Positions 53,746 through 62,792 of a DNA stretch of 64,000 nucleotides are shown piece by piece. The translations under genes were made by a program, and so were the position numbers. The DNA is from JAVKBW01 sp040222995 (GTDB lineage: Bacteria; Pseudomonadota; Alphaproteobacteria; UBA8366; Aestuariispiraceae): positions 286,682-350,681 of the forward strand of contig JAVKBW010000087.1 of assembly GCA_040222995.1 (NCBI GenBank), read 5' to 3'. Each line of letters starts with the position of its first letter. The first letter of the stretch is position 1. The notes below the pieces were generated by a model. It was not told where the DNA came from. It saw nothing but the letters and a program-made list of their open reading frames with translations, and searched no databases.

Positions 53746-54010
53746 GCGTTTCACGTTTAATCGGAAGCAGCGTCGTTGGCGCTGCGCCGGGATGGATGGC
53801 AGGCGCGCGCCGAAGCGCGATGCCGTGCGCATCAGGCGAGACGCGCAACGAACCAGGCGCCCGGCGCAGGCCAACCCGTACGGGACGGGCCGTTTTGCGG
53901 CGTCGCGTCTTCACTCGTTCTCGAATATGCCCCGGCATGTTCTTCGTCCTCGTTCATAGCGACGCCGCAAACCGGTTCCGTCGACGCGATTCCGACTAAA
54001 CGTGAACCGC
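53746..54010. mobile_element. 265-bp MITE-like element with terminal inverted repeats
   Basis: The left end (about 53746-53776, core TTCACGTTTAATCGGAA) and the right end (about 53982-54010, core TTCCGACTAAACGTGAA) are near-perfect inverted repeats of about 25 bp. No transposase is encoded; short frames inside have no recognisable product. A 35-bp part of the right end recurs at 8686-8720 in opposite orientation. Size and structure fit a non-autonomous element mobilised in trans. It separates the GntR gene from a hypothetical gene. Confidence 0.7.
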
Positions 54011-54098
54011 TCTAAACGCGCATTTTCCGTCGGGATGTCCGGTGCAGTCGGAGCATCAGACAGGATTTCCCGCGATGTTATACATTTTCAGCGTGCCG

Positions 54099-54620
54099 TC
54101 ATGCTGCACGTTCGTCGCGAATAAGTAACCATACCCGCGCGACAGCATTTGTACTGACACCGACAACTTCGGCGGTACGCCGCAGGGAACAGCCTTCGCG
54201 CAACAGACCGGCGATCAGCCTGAATTCGTCCTGCTTGCCGGGTATATAGCGCCTTGCCGCCTTCGGGGCGATGCGTTCGGGTTTCACGCCGCCTTCTTCA
54301 AGCCCGCGCCGCATCGCTTCCTGTTTCGCCATCATGTAGCGGTATTTTTCCGACTGCTCGTAGGCTTCGGTCATCCGCACCATACTGGCGGCCCAGGCCA
54401 TGGTTTCCTGCCGCTGCGCCTGTCGTTCGTCATAGGATGGACGGCCGACGTGATCGAACACTTCATCGATGGCTTCGGCGAGAGACATGCCGAGTGACTC
54501 GGCGATCCGTTCCGCCGCTTTTGTCGCCGCGGCCTTTTCGCCTTCGATCGTGGCAGACCGCATCACGCCGACCACCTTGCGGAGGCGTTCGCGGTCCTGT
54601 TCCGAAATCGGGCGTGTCAT
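54099..54620 (-). CDS. Hypothetical protein with C-terminal helix-turn-helix (173 aa)
   Basis: A 173-residue soluble, charged, mostly helical protein. Residues ~1-60 form a helical segment with Ala-rich AATKAAERIAESLGMSLAEAIDEVF. The central part is rich in Met and Glu. The last ~45 residues, EFRLIAGLLREGCSLRRTAEVVGVSTNAVARVW, look like an HTH of the transposase or sigma-like kind. The ATG follows AAGGGA. It is divergent from the N-formylglutamate amidohydrolase gene (104 bp). The family is not recognised; a DNA-binding role is inferred. Confidence 0.7.
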   Translation of the reverse strand: MTRPISEQDRERLRKVVGVMRSATIEGEKAAATKAAERIAESLGMSLAEAIDEVFDHVGRPSYDERQAQRQETMAWAASMVRMTEAYEQSEKYRYMMAKQEAMRRGLEEGGVKPERIAPKAARRYIPGKQDEFRLIAGLLREGCSLRRTAEVVGVSTNAVARVWLLIRDERAA

Positions 54621-54724
54621 CGTGGGCAGTCCCTTGCAAAAGGCGTATCAGAAGTCATGATAACCGTGAGTCGGTGCTGGGTGTACCCGTTTCGGCGGAA
54701 GATTTCAAAAGTTGAGGGCAAAAG

Positions 54725-55591
54725 ATGAACGAGGCGTCGCTATCCGCATCCGTTTCCCGACGGTCGCAGGTGCAGCGACAGGCCGCCGGCCTGCTTGGCA
54801 AGGATGAACCCGGCCCGTTCGTTTCGATCAATCCCGAAGGGGTGGCGCCGGGCGTTATCGTCTGCGACCACGCCAGTAACGCGGTGCCGCGGTCGCTCGG
54901 CCGCCTGGGGCTGATGGACAATACGCTCGACCGCCATATCGCTTACGATATCGGCGCAGCCGGCGTGGCGGCGCGGCTCAGCGAAAGTCTAGACATGCCG
55001 GCGGTTCTGGCCGGATATTCGCGGCTGGTGATTGACCTGAACCGGCCGGTTGACGATTTCACCTGCATCCGCGAAATCAGCGACGGCGTCGTGATTCCCG
55101 GCAACAGGCGGCTGGAATCGGAGGCGCGACGCCTGCGCGAACAGGCGCTGCACGAGACCTATCATGCCGAAGTTACGCGGGCGATAACGGCCAAGCGCCG
55201 CCATGTCGATGCGCCGGCGATCGTCTCGGTCCACTCCTGTACGGATCAGATGCGCGGCCGCAAAAGGCCATGGCATATCGGCGTCCTTTTCAATGAAGAC
55301 GACCGCCTGTCGGCCTCGGTGATCCGTCTTTTGCGGGCTCAGAACCCGGACCTGACTATCGGCGAAAATCAGCCCTATTCAGGTCTCGACGCCTACGGTT
55401 TTACCATCGAAACCCACGCGCTGCCGGCCGGATTGCCGAATGTGCTGTTCGAGGTGCGGCAGGACATGATCGCCGATCCGGCGGGCCAGAAACGGTTTGC
55501 CGGCATTCTTGCCCGTGCGTTGACCCCGGCCCTCGCGGAACCCGGCCAGTTATGCCTGTTTCATCCGCTGTCTTCGAAAGGCCCGCTTTAA
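54725..55591 (+). CDS. N-formylglutamate amidohydrolase family protein
   Basis: A 288-residue FGase-fold hydrolase. Motifs are VIVCDHASNAVP at the N-terminal part, HIAYDIGAAGVAARLSE, SRLVIDLNRP and VSVHSCTD with VLFEVRQDMI; these hold the metal-binding and catalytic His, Asp and Glu of the family. Relatives hydrolyse N-formylglutamate in histidine breakdown or other N-acyl amino acids; no hut genes are near, so the substrate is uncertain. Its TAA stop overlaps the ATG of the next gene (TAATG), so translation is coupled. Confidence 0.92.
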   Translation: MNEASLSASVSRRSQVQRQAAGLLGKDEPGPFVSINPEGVAPGVIVCDHASNAVPRSLGRLGLMDNTLDRHIAYDIGAAGVAARLSESLDMPAVLAGYSRLVIDLNRPVDDFTCIREISDGVVIPGNRRLESEARRLREQALHETYHAEVTRAITAKRRHVDAPAIVSVHSCTDQMRGRKRPWHIGVLFNEDDRLSASVIRLLRAQNPDLTIGENQPYSGLDAYGFTIETHALPAGLPNVLFEVRQDMIADPAGQKRFAGILARALTPALAEPGQLCLFHPLSSKGPL

Positions 55592-56742
55592 TGACGGACA
55601 AGGCCGAAACCCTGACGATGGGGATCGAGGAGGAATACCTTCTGGTCGATCCCGAAACCCGGCAACTGCCGTCCGATGCCAAACGCCGGCAGGCGGTCAT
55701 CGACCGGGTGACGGATCTGGTGGATGACAGTATCGGTTTCGCCACACCGGAATTCCTGTCAGTGCAGGTGGAAGTCGGCACGTCGGTCTGCCAGTCGGTC
55801 AAGGAAACCCGCAAAAATCTCGGGTCCCTGCGGCGGGCGGTGGCCCAGGCGGCCGGCGAATACGGCCTTGCGCCGATTGCCGCATCGACCCATCCGATGG
55901 CGAACTGGCGCGATATCGCCCATACAGACAAGGAACGCTATAACCTGCTGGCCAACGATATGCAGACGGTGGCGCACCGCCTGCTGATCTGCGGCATGCA
56001 TGTCCATGTCGGCATCGAAAGCGACGATCTGCGGGTCGATCTGCTGCCCCAGATCACCTATTTCCTTCCGCATCTGCTGGCGCTGACAACCTCGTCGCCG
56101 TTCTGGTCCGGCAAGGATACCGGCCTGATGTGCTACCGGCTGGCGATTTTCGATGAACTGCCGCGCACCGGTCTGCCGGAGCGGTTCGATAGCTGGAGCG
56201 AGTACGAAAGGCATATCCGAATCCTGACCGATGTCGGGGTGATCGAGAACGCATCGAAAATCTGGTGGGATATCCGCCCGCATCATCATTTCCCGACGCT
56301 GGAGATGCGGATCGCCGATATCTGCACCAATATCGACGACGGTATCGCCGTCGCAGCCCTGTATGCGGGCCTGATCTCCATGCTGATCCGGCTGCGCCGC
56401 GCCAACCAGAAATGGCGCGAATACTCCAACATGCTGATCGTCGAAAACCGCTGGCGGGCGCAGCGCTACGGCATCGATGGCGGGCTGATCGATTTCGGCT
56501 GCGGCCGCATCGTGCCGTACGATCAGTTGCTGGAAGAGCTTTTCACCCTGTGCCACGAGGATTTCCAGCGGCTGGACTGCATCGACGAAGCGGCGCACGC
56601 CCGCACCATCGTCAACGACGGCACAAGCGCCCACCGGCAGAAAAAAATCTACCAACAGACGATGGAGTCCGGCGCAACCCATGAGCAGGCGCTGGAAACC
56701 GTGGTTGACTGGCTGATCTCTGAAACCGTGCGCGGTCTGTAA
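55591..56742 (+). CDS. Carboxylate-amine ligase, GCS2/YbdK family
   Basis: A 383-residue ATP-dependent ligase of the GCS2 (YbdK) family. It starts TMGIEEEYLLVDPETRQL, with the glutamate-binding GIEEEY motif; HVHVGIESDDLRVDLLPQ and FPTLEMRIADICTNIDDGIAVAAL form the ATP-binding region. YbdK has weak glutamate-cysteine ligase activity; the true substrate of most members is unknown. The ATG at 55591 shares its first base with the stop of the upstream amidohydrolase gene, so the pair is made together and probably acts on related N-acyl or gamma-glutamyl compounds. Confidence 0.9.
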   Translation: MTDKAETLTMGIEEEYLLVDPETRQLPSDAKRRQAVIDRVTDLVDDSIGFATPEFLSVQVEVGTSVCQSVKETRKNLGSLRRAVAQAAGEYGLAPIAASTHPMANWRDIAHTDKERYNLLANDMQTVAHRLLICGMHVHVGIESDDLRVDLLPQITYFLPHLLALTTSSPFWSGKDTGLMCYRLAIFDELPRTGLPERFDSWSEYERHIRILTDVGVIENASKIWWDIRPHHHFPTLEMRIADICTNIDDGIAVAALYAGLISMLIRLRRANQKWREYSNMLIVENRWRAQRYGIDGGLIDFGCGRIVPYDQLLEELFTLCHEDFQRLDCIDEAAHARTIVNDGTSAHRQKKIYQQTMESGATHEQALETVVDWLISETVRGL

Positions 56743-56817
56743 ACGGGGACTGGATAAATCCGGCTTCCGGCCCCATCTCGGATACAGGGCAACAGCCATA
56801 AAAGTCAGGAGGGAAAC

Positions 56818-57123
56818 ATGACCGATATCGACCCGAAAACGCAGACCGAACTGGAAGCGGCGGCCTTCCGCAGGCTTGTCGAGCATCTGCGTGAACGCAC
56901 CGATGTTCAGAATATCGATCTGATGAACCTGTCCGGTTTTTGCCGCAACTGCCTGTCGCGCTGGTACGGCGAGGCGGCCGCTGAACACGGCATCGATCTC
57001 GGCAAGGACGAGACACGGGAAATTATCTACGGCATGCCGTTCGACGAGTGGAAAAAGCTGTATCAGTCGGAAGCGTCGCCGGAACAGAAAGCGGCGTTCG
57101 AGGCCAGCCACCCCAAGACCTGA
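56818..57123 (+). CDS. DUF1244 family protein
   Basis: A 101-residue soluble protein. It has the DUF1244 core: AAAFRRLVEHLRERTDVQNIDLMNLSGFCRNCLSRWY, then GKDETREIIYGMPFDEWKKLYQSEA. Two cysteines, NLSGFCRNC, form a conserved CxxC that could bind a metal or be redox active. The ATG follows a strong AGGAGGG. The family is widespread in alpha- and gammaproteobacteria and its function is unknown. It lies between the GCS2 ligase and the GapR gene on the same strand. Confidence 0.93.
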   Translation: MTDIDPKTQTELEAAAFRRLVEHLRERTDVQNIDLMNLSGFCRNCLSRWYGEAAAEHGIDLGKDETREIIYGMPFDEWKKLYQSEASPEQKAAFEASHPKT

Positions 57124-57209
57124 CGGCAGCCAACGCGGTTCTTGCGGGGCGGGTCCGCCGCCGCTAAGGTCCGCCCTCCCGCGCAACACCGACTAGGAAA
57201 GCAGACGCC

Positions 57210-57536
57210 ATGTCCGATCTCGCAGACGACCAGATGACCGATCCTCCCGCCGATCTCGGGGGGCGTCCGGGCCAGCCGGAAAGCCTGCAGACAACGGGCG
57301 CGTCCGGCGTTACCGCCGACCGGCTGCGGTCGTTCGTCGAACGCATCGAACGGCTGGAAGAAGAACGCCAGGCGCTGGCCGACGACATGAAGGAAATATA
57401 CGCCGAGGCCAAGGGCCAGGGGTTCGACGTCAAGACGATGCGCAAGATTGTTCGGCTCCGCAAAATGGATACCGATCAGCGGCGCGAGGAAGAGGCCCTG
57501 CTGGAAACCTACCTCGCTGCTCTCGGGATGGAATAA
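57210..57536 (+). CDS. gapR: GapR-family nucleoid protein (DUF2312)
   Basis: A 108-residue protein. The C-terminal ~75 residues are the GapR/DUF2312 domain (TADRLRSFVERIERLEEERQALADDMKEIYAEAKGQGFDVKTMRKIVRLRKM), a long coiled-coil plus helices. In Caulobacter GapR wraps overtwisted DNA and helps replication. The N-terminal ~35 residues are an acidic, probably disordered extension; ATG at 57234 is an alternative start. It is convergent with the indolepyruvate oxidoreductase gene, 22 bp away. Confidence 0.9.
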   Translation: MSDLADDQMTDPPADLGGRPGQPESLQTTGASGVTADRLRSFVERIERLEEERQALADDMKEIYAEAKGQGFDVKTMRKIVRLRKMDTDQRREEEALLETYLAALGME

Positions 57537-57557
57537 TCGCCCGGATTTGCCTGTCGG

Positions 57558-60500
57558 CTATTCCGCCGCGGACGCGATCGTTTGAGACGACGGCGCCTCG
57601 AAACGGGCCAGAAGCCGCTTTTTCTCCGCTTCCGTTTCGCTGACCGCTCTCTCTTTTATATGACCGAAACCGCGCTGTTTTAGCGGCAGACCGGCAAGCT
57701 CTGTCGCAACCGGCAGGTTTTCGCGCGTCAGACCGTCCAGCAGCTTTTCGATTAGCGCGTCGTAGTCGGCGATCAACTGCCGTTCCATACGGCGTTCGGC
57801 CTGATAACCGAACACATCCCAGCGTGACCCGCGCAGACCCTTCATTGACGCCAGCAACCTGAAGACAGGCAGAATCCAGGGCCCGAACGCCCGTTTGTTG
57901 CGCTCGCCGGTTTCCGGGTCGATCCGGGTCAGCAGCGGCGGCGCAAGGTGGAATCGCAGTTTGTAGTCGCCGTCGAACTGGCGTCGCAGGTCGCGGTCGA
58001 ACCTGCCGTCGGTATACAGCCGCGCCACCTCGTATTCGTCCTTGTACGCGAGCAGTTTGTGGTAGGCGCGCGCAACGGCGGTCGACAGTGTTTCCGATTG
58101 CGGTGCAACGACGGACTCGGCCTTCTGTACGCGTACAACCAGATCCTTGTAGCGTCTGGCATAGGCGTCGTCCTGATAGGCTTTCAGGTCTTCGATCCGG
58201 TCGCGGACGATTTCGTCCAGGCGCGGTTCGGTCGCGGCGGCGGGTGCTGGCGCGGCCTGTTCGATAAGGGCCGGGTCGTGCACGGCAAGCCGCCCCCAGC
58301 GGAAAGCCGACTGGTTCATGTCGATGGCCACGCCGTTCAGTTCGATAGCCCGGTCGATCGCCGCGCCGGAAACCGGCACCAGGCCTTTCTGGTAGGCGAT
58401 CCCCAGCAGAAACAGGTTGGCGGCGATGGCGTCGCCCGTCAGGGCGGTTGCGATACGGGTGCTGTCGATGAAGGTGGCGGCGTCCGGCCCGACCGCCGTT
58501 TCAAGCACCCGGCGCAGATCGTCGGCAGGAAAAGTCAGATCGGGATTGCGGGTGAAGTCGCCGGTGATCGACGGATGCGTATTCACCACGGCGCGGCTGC
58601 GGCCCGGCGACAGACGCGTTACCGCCGCTTTGCCCGCGCCGACCACGATATCGCAGCCCAGCAGAAGGTCGCTCGATCCGACAGCGATGCTGATGGCGCT
58701 CATCGCCGACGGATCGCGGCCGATCCGCACATGGCTCATCACCGGGCCGAATTTCTGCGCCAGACCCGACATATCGAGCACCGTACAGCCTTTGCCTTCC
58801 AGATGCGCCGCCATGCCCAGCACATTGCCGATGGTCAGCACGCCGGTGCCGCCGACGCCGGTCACCAGTATGTTGTAGGGTCTTTCGGTACAGTCTGCGC
58901 GATGCGGTTCCGGGATAGCGTCGAAATCGGCGCTGTTTCCGTTACCGGCGGGTTGCGGCTTGCGCAGCCCGCCGCCATGCACGGTCACGAAACTGGGGCA
59001 GAAACCCTTGATGCAGGAAAAGTCCTTGTTGCAGGCGGACTGGTCGATTTCCCGCTTGCGGCCCAGCGTCGTTTCCACCGGCACGACCGACAGGCAGTTC
59101 GATTTTGCCGAACAATCGCCGCAGCCTTCGCAAACCGCCTTGTTGATGAAGGCGCGCTTCGGCGGATCGGGATAGGCGTTGCGCTTGCGCCGCCGGCGTT
59201 TCTCCGCCGCGCAGGTCTGGTCGTAGATCAGCACGCTGACCCCCGCCACCGTGCGCAGAGTGCGCTGCACGGCGTCGAGATCGTCGCGATGGTGGATTTC
59301 CGTGCCGCTAGGCAGCATCGCGCCGGACCCGTATTTCTCCGGCTCCTCCGCGACGACGACGATTTTCGCCGCGCCTTCGCCGACAAGCTGGTGGGCGATG
59401 GCCGGCACGGTCAGCCCGCCATCCATCGGCTGGCCGCCGGTCAGCGCGACGGCGTCGTTGAACAGGATCTTGTAGGTGATGTTGGTACCCGCCGCCACCG
59501 CCTGGCGGATTGCCATGTAGCCGGAGTGGAAGTAGGTGCCCTCGCCCAGGTTCTGGAACACGTGGCCGTCGCCGGTAAAGCGGGACTTGCCGACCCAGTT
59601 CACCCCCTCGCCGCCCATCTGGATCAGGGACTCGGTATTGCGGTCCATCCACGAGGCCATGAAGTGGCAGCCGATACCCGCCAGCGCCTTGCTGCCCTCG
59701 GGCACCCGGGTGGAGGTGTTGTGGGGGCAGCCGGCGCAGAAATAGGGGGTACGCTTGACGTCGGTGGGCACGCTGATCACCACCTGCCGCGCCCGCAGGG
59801 CCGCGAGTTGCTCGTCGAAGCGCACCTCGGGGTACTCGTGGGTAATGCGGGCGGCGACGATGGGCGCCAGCAGGGCCGGGCTCAGTTCGCCGGTCCAGGG
59901 CACCAGCGGCCGCCCCTCCTCGTCGTACTTGCCCACCATCCGGCTGGGCTTGTCGCTCTGGTAATCGTACAGCGCCTCCTTAAGCTCGCTTTCGATGATG
60001 CCGCGCTTTTCCTCCACTACCAGCACCTCGTCCTTGCCGCGCAGGAAGGCCCGGGCACCCCGGGTCTCCAGCGGCCAGACCATGCCCACCTTGTAGATGT
60101 CGATGCCGAGTTCGCGGGCTCGCGCCTCGTCGATACCCAGCAGCCGCAGCGCCTCCATCAGGTCCAGGTGGCCCTTGCCGGTGGTGATGATGCCGAACCG
60201 GGCATCCGGGATATTGTAGATCGCCCGATCGATCGGGTTGGCCCGGGCGAAGGCCCGCACGGCCTCCAGCTTCGCCACCATGCGCGCTTCCACCTGGGGC
60301 CCCGGCAGATCCGGCCAGCGGTAGTGGAGGCCATAGTCCGGCGCCTGGTAATCCTCTGGTGTGTTGAATTCACGGCTGTAGTCCAGTGCCACCGAGGCGG
60401 CGCTCTCCACGGTTTCGGATATGGCCTTGAAACCGACCCAGGTGCCCGAATAGCGGGAGAGGGCGAAACCGTACAGGCCGTACTCGATATATTCCGCCAC

Positions 60501-61046
60501 CGAGGCCGGGTTCAGAGTGGGCATGAAATACGCCATGAAGGCGACATCCGACTGGTGGGACATGCTGGAGGACACGCAGCCATGATCGTCGCCGGCGATC
60601 ACCAGCACGCCGCCGTGGGGGGAGCTGCCGTAGGCATTGCCGTGCTTGAGTGCGTCGCCGGAGCGGTCCACCCCCGGCCCCTTGCCATACCAGATCGAGA
60701 ATACCCCGTCGACCTCGCGCGCGGGATCGGTTTCCACCTGCTGGGTGCCGAGAATCGCGGTCGCCGCCAGGTCCTCGTTGATGGCCGGCAGGAACTGGAT
60801 ATCGCAGTCGCGCAGGAAGCGCTCCGCCCGCCACAGCTCCTGGTCGTAGGCCCCCAGCGGTGAACCGCGATAACCGGAGATGAAACCCGCGGTGTTCAGC
60901 CCCCGGCGGCGATCCAGTGCCCGCTGCAGCATGGGCAGCCTCACCAGGGCCTGGGTGCCGGTCAGGAACACGCGCCCGGTCTCGCGCCGGTAGCGATCCT
61001 GCAGCTCGTAGGTATCCAGGGGCGGAGCGATCACGGGCTGGTTCAT
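57558..61046 (-). CDS. Indolepyruvate ferredoxin oxidoreductase family protein
   Basis: A 1162-residue fused alpha/beta enzyme that oxidises aryl-pyruvates or related 2-oxoacids with CoA, TPP and ferredoxin. A TPP-binding and pyrimidine-binding half comes first (FISGYRGSPLGAYDQELW, GEGVNWVGKSRFTGDGH). Cysteines for [4Fe-4S] clusters follow (VCEGCGDCSAKSNC, CIKGFC), then the gamma-type domain (NILVTGVGGTGVLTIGNVL). The length is normal. Codon use switches within the gene: from about 59.5 kb to the start codon Pro is mainly CCC and Glu GAG; from 59.45 kb to the stop Pro is CCG and GAA/AAA are common. This may be a recombinant gene or an assembly chimera. An Lrp regulator is divergent on its start side. 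Confidence 0.9.
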   Translation of the reverse strand: MNQPVIAPPLDTYELQDRYRRETGRVFLTGTQALVRLPMLQRALDRRRGLNTAGFISGYRGSPLGAYDQELWRAERFLRDCDIQFLPAINEDLAATAILGTQQVETDPAREVDGVFSIWYGKGPGVDRSGDALKHGNAYGSSPHGGVLVIAGDDHGCVSSSMSHQSDVAFMAYFMPTLNPASVAEYIEYGLYGFALSRYSGTWVGFKAISETVESAASVALDYSREFNTPEDYQAPDYGLHYRWPDLPGPQVEARMVAKLEAVRAFARANPIDRAIYNIPDARFGIITTGKGHLDLMEALRLLGIDEARARELGIDIYKVGMVWPLETRGARAFLRGKDEVLVVEEKRGIIESELKEALYDYQSDKPSRMVGKYDEEGRPLVPWTGELSPALLAPIVAARITHEYPEVRFDEQLAALRARQVVISVPTDVKRTPYFCAGCPHNTSTRVPEGSKALAGIGCHFMASWMDRNTESLIQMGGEGVNWVGKSRFTGDGHVFQNLGEGTYFHSGYMAIRQAVAAGTNITYKILFNDAVALTGGQPMDGGLTVPAIAHQLVGEGAAKIVVVAEEPEKYGSGAMLPSGTEIHHRDDLDAVQRTLRTVAGVSVLIYDQTCAAEKRRRRKRNAYPDPPKRAFINKAVCEGCGDCSAKSNCLSVVPVETTLGRKREIDQSACNKDFSCIKGFCPSFVTVHGGGLRKPQPAGNGNSADFDAIPEPHRADCTERPYNILVTGVGGTGVLTIGNVLGMAAHLEGKGCTVLDMSGLAQKFGPVMSHVRIGRDPSAMSAISIAVGSSDLLLGCDIVVGAGKAAVTRLSPGRSRAVVNTHPSITGDFTRNPDLTFPADDLRRVLETAVGPDAATFIDSTRIATALTGDAIAANLFLLGIAYQKGLVPVSGAAIDRAIELNGVAIDMNQSAFRWGRLAVHDPALIEQAAPAPAAATEPRLDEIVRDRIEDLKAYQDDAYARRYKDLVVRVQKAESVVAPQSETLSTAVARAYHKLLAYKDEYEVARLYTDGRFDRDLRRQFDGDYKLRFHLAPPLLTRIDPETGERNKRAFGPWILPVFRLLASMKGLRGSRWDVFGYQAERRMERQLIADYDALIEKLLDGLTRENLPVATELAGLPLKQRGFGHIKERAVSETEAEKKRLLARFEAPSSQTIASAAE

Positions 61047-61196
61047 GGGTCTAATCCAGTGGGTACGATTGCTCTAACTGTAGTACCTGCGCCTGGAAAT
61101 GTGCTTTCTATTTATTTAACGAGAACCGAGATTTGTGGATATTTCTTCCGATTTTTGATCATATTGGGAATATTATTCCGACCTGGATCAAGAACC

Positions 61197-61664
61197 ATGG
61201 ATCGCATCGATATCCGGATACTGCAGGCCCTGCAGCGCGACGGGCGCATCAGCAACCAGCAGCTGGCGGCGGACGTCGGCATTTCCCCGGCCGCCTGCTG
61301 GCGGCGCATGAAAGGGCTGGAGGACAGTGGGGTAATCGAGCGCTACACAGCGCTGCTGAACCGGGACAAGGTCAATCTCAGTCTCTGCGCCTTTATTCAC
61401 ATCACCCTGGCACGCCACGTGCGGGAGAGTACCGCGGAGTTCGAAGCGGCGGTGCGCCAGCGACCGGAAGTCATGGAGTGTTTCGTCACCACCGGGGACG
61501 CGGATTTCATCCTCCGGGTGGTCACCGAGAATATCGCGACGTTCGACGCCTTTCTGGAGGGCTTCCTGTTCGGGATTCCCTGGATTTCCCAGATCAAGTC
61601 CAACATCGCCCTGCGGGAAATCAAGCTGGAGACGGCCCTGCCACTGGGCCAGGAGCCGTCCTGA
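61197..61664 (+). CDS. Lrp/AsnC-family transcriptional regulator
   Basis: A 155-residue Lrp/AsnC protein. The N-terminal HTH reads MDRIDIRILQALQRDGRISNQQLAADVGISPAACWRRMKGLEDSGVI. The C-terminal RAM ligand-binding fold follows (VMECFVTTGDADFILRVVTENIATFDAFLEGFLF). It likely senses an aromatic amino acid and regulates the divergent indolepyruvate oxidoreductase gene, an arrangement common in proteobacteria. The ATG at 61197 gives the family N-terminus; the frame extends to 61059 without support. Codon style is that of the right-hand segment, unlike the left of the window. Confidence 0.93.
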   Translation: MDRIDIRILQALQRDGRISNQQLAADVGISPAACWRRMKGLEDSGVIERYTALLNRDKVNLSLCAFIHITLARHVRESTAEFEAAVRQRPEVMECFVTTGDADFILRVVTENIATFDAFLEGFLFGIPWISQIKSNIALREIKLETALPLGQEPS

Positions 61665-61679
61665 GCGGGTCCGCCCCGC

Positions 61680-62792
61680 TCAGACGCTGTCGAGCTCGCT
61701 GAATTTCACCACCCGGGCATGCACCGGCGGATGTTCGCTGGCGCCGATCCAGCGCCAGCACAGGGTGCCGCGCTGGTGGCCGGCGGTCTCCACCCAGTTG
61801 GTTTGGGGCGGCTTCTGGTGCGCGACCACGATCACCACGCTGCCGTCCGCCTCATAGCGGGCCGTGTGCTTGTTGAAGTGGATCTGGTGATAGCGATAGT
61901 CCAGGGATTCCATCCACCAGTTCTGCAACACGAAATTCCAGGTCTGGCAGGCGGGCACTTCGGGGGCATGTATCAGCAGCGCCTCATCCTCCGCCAGCTC
62001 CCAGCTGCTGTGGAAATAGTAGATGTTAGGGTCGCCGCCGATCGCCTGGCAGAAGGCCTGGTCCGCGGCCGCCACCTGGTTCACGGTGGGCAGGAAGCTC
62101 TCGGCCCAGCCTTCGAACAAGCCGGTGGTATTGCGCATGAACTGCACCGCGCCCTGCAGGGCCCGGTCCAGCTTCTCGGGCGTCAGCGGTGCCGGCCTCT
62201 CCTGCTCGGCACCGATGCGCTCGATGCGGATTTCCGCTTTCGTTTCCCGGCGCCGGTCCTGGAAGGTCTGGCGCACGTTGAGGGAATTGCTCTCCGGCCC
62301 CATGGGCAGCCAGTTGCCGGGCTGCCGGGTCTGGCTGACGATAATCTCCAGGGTGCCGTCGGGGTTCAGCTCCAGATCGCGGGAATCCAGCCAGCCGTCG
62401 GTCTTCATACCGCCACCGCTGCTGTAGCGGTTGATGACGGTGCCAAAACCGAGGTAGTCGACCGTGCCGCGGGTACCGGTGATGCGGTAGTCGTGGTTGG
62501 GGTCGATACTGGCGGTCTGGTAGTGGTTGTCGGGATTGTCTGCCCCCAGCTTGATGGTCTCGTGGGCCGGGCAGCGCAGTTCGGGGAACAGCGGGTCGCC
62601 CGCTTCCAAAAAACTCTCCAGGCCCGCGCGCAGCATGCGCGACAGGTAGCGATAGCCCTCGGCGCGATCGAAGGCGTTCTGCGGCGCCAGCTCCGCCTCC
62701 ACCAGCTGCCCCGCTTCTTTCAGGGCATCGCAGAAGTCACTCCAGGCGCTGCCATCCAGGACGCGCTGCTCCGCGGTTTTGGGCTCGTTCAT
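61680..62792 (-). CDS. DUF1214 domain protein
   Basis: A 370-residue protein with a DUF1214 domain in the C-terminal half: YYFHSSWELAEDEALLIHAPEVPACQTWNFVLQNWWMESLDYR, then WVETAGHQRGTLCWRWI. The N-terminal ~200 residues are a DUF1254-like or unassigned region with beta strands (YRITGTRGTVDYLGFGTVINRY). No signal peptide is present. The family's function is unknown; members accompany lipid or steroid and sulfate metabolism genes in marine gammaproteobacteria, which fits the sulfotransferase whose stop overlaps its start by 4 bases. Strong CTG and CCC usage. Confidence 0.88.
   Translation of the reverse strand: MNEPKTAEQRVLDGSAWSDFCDALKEAGQLVEAELAPQNAFDRAEGYRYLSRMLRAGLESFLEAGDPLFPELRCPAHETIKLGADNPDNHYQTASIDPNHDYRITGTRGTVDYLGFGTVINRYSSGGGMKTDGWLDSRDLELNPDGTLEIIVSQTRQPGNWLPMGPESNSLNVRQTFQDRRRETKAEIRIERIGAEQERPAPLTPEKLDRALQGAVQFMRNTTGLFEGWAESFLPTVNQVAAADQAFCQAIGGDPNIYYFHSSWELAEDEALLIHAPEVPACQTWNFVLQNWWMESLDYRYHQIHFNKHTARYEADGSVVIVVAHQKPPQTNWVETAGHQRGTLCWRWIGASEHPPVHARVVKFSELDSV

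Noticed and set aside
57948..60863. 971-codon open frame antisense to the indolepyruvate oxidoreductase gene
   Set aside because: It is a mirror of a conserved GC-rich gene on the other strand, and its translation resembles no protein. Similar long antisense frames at 26087-27625 and 48681-50366 were rejected for the same reason.
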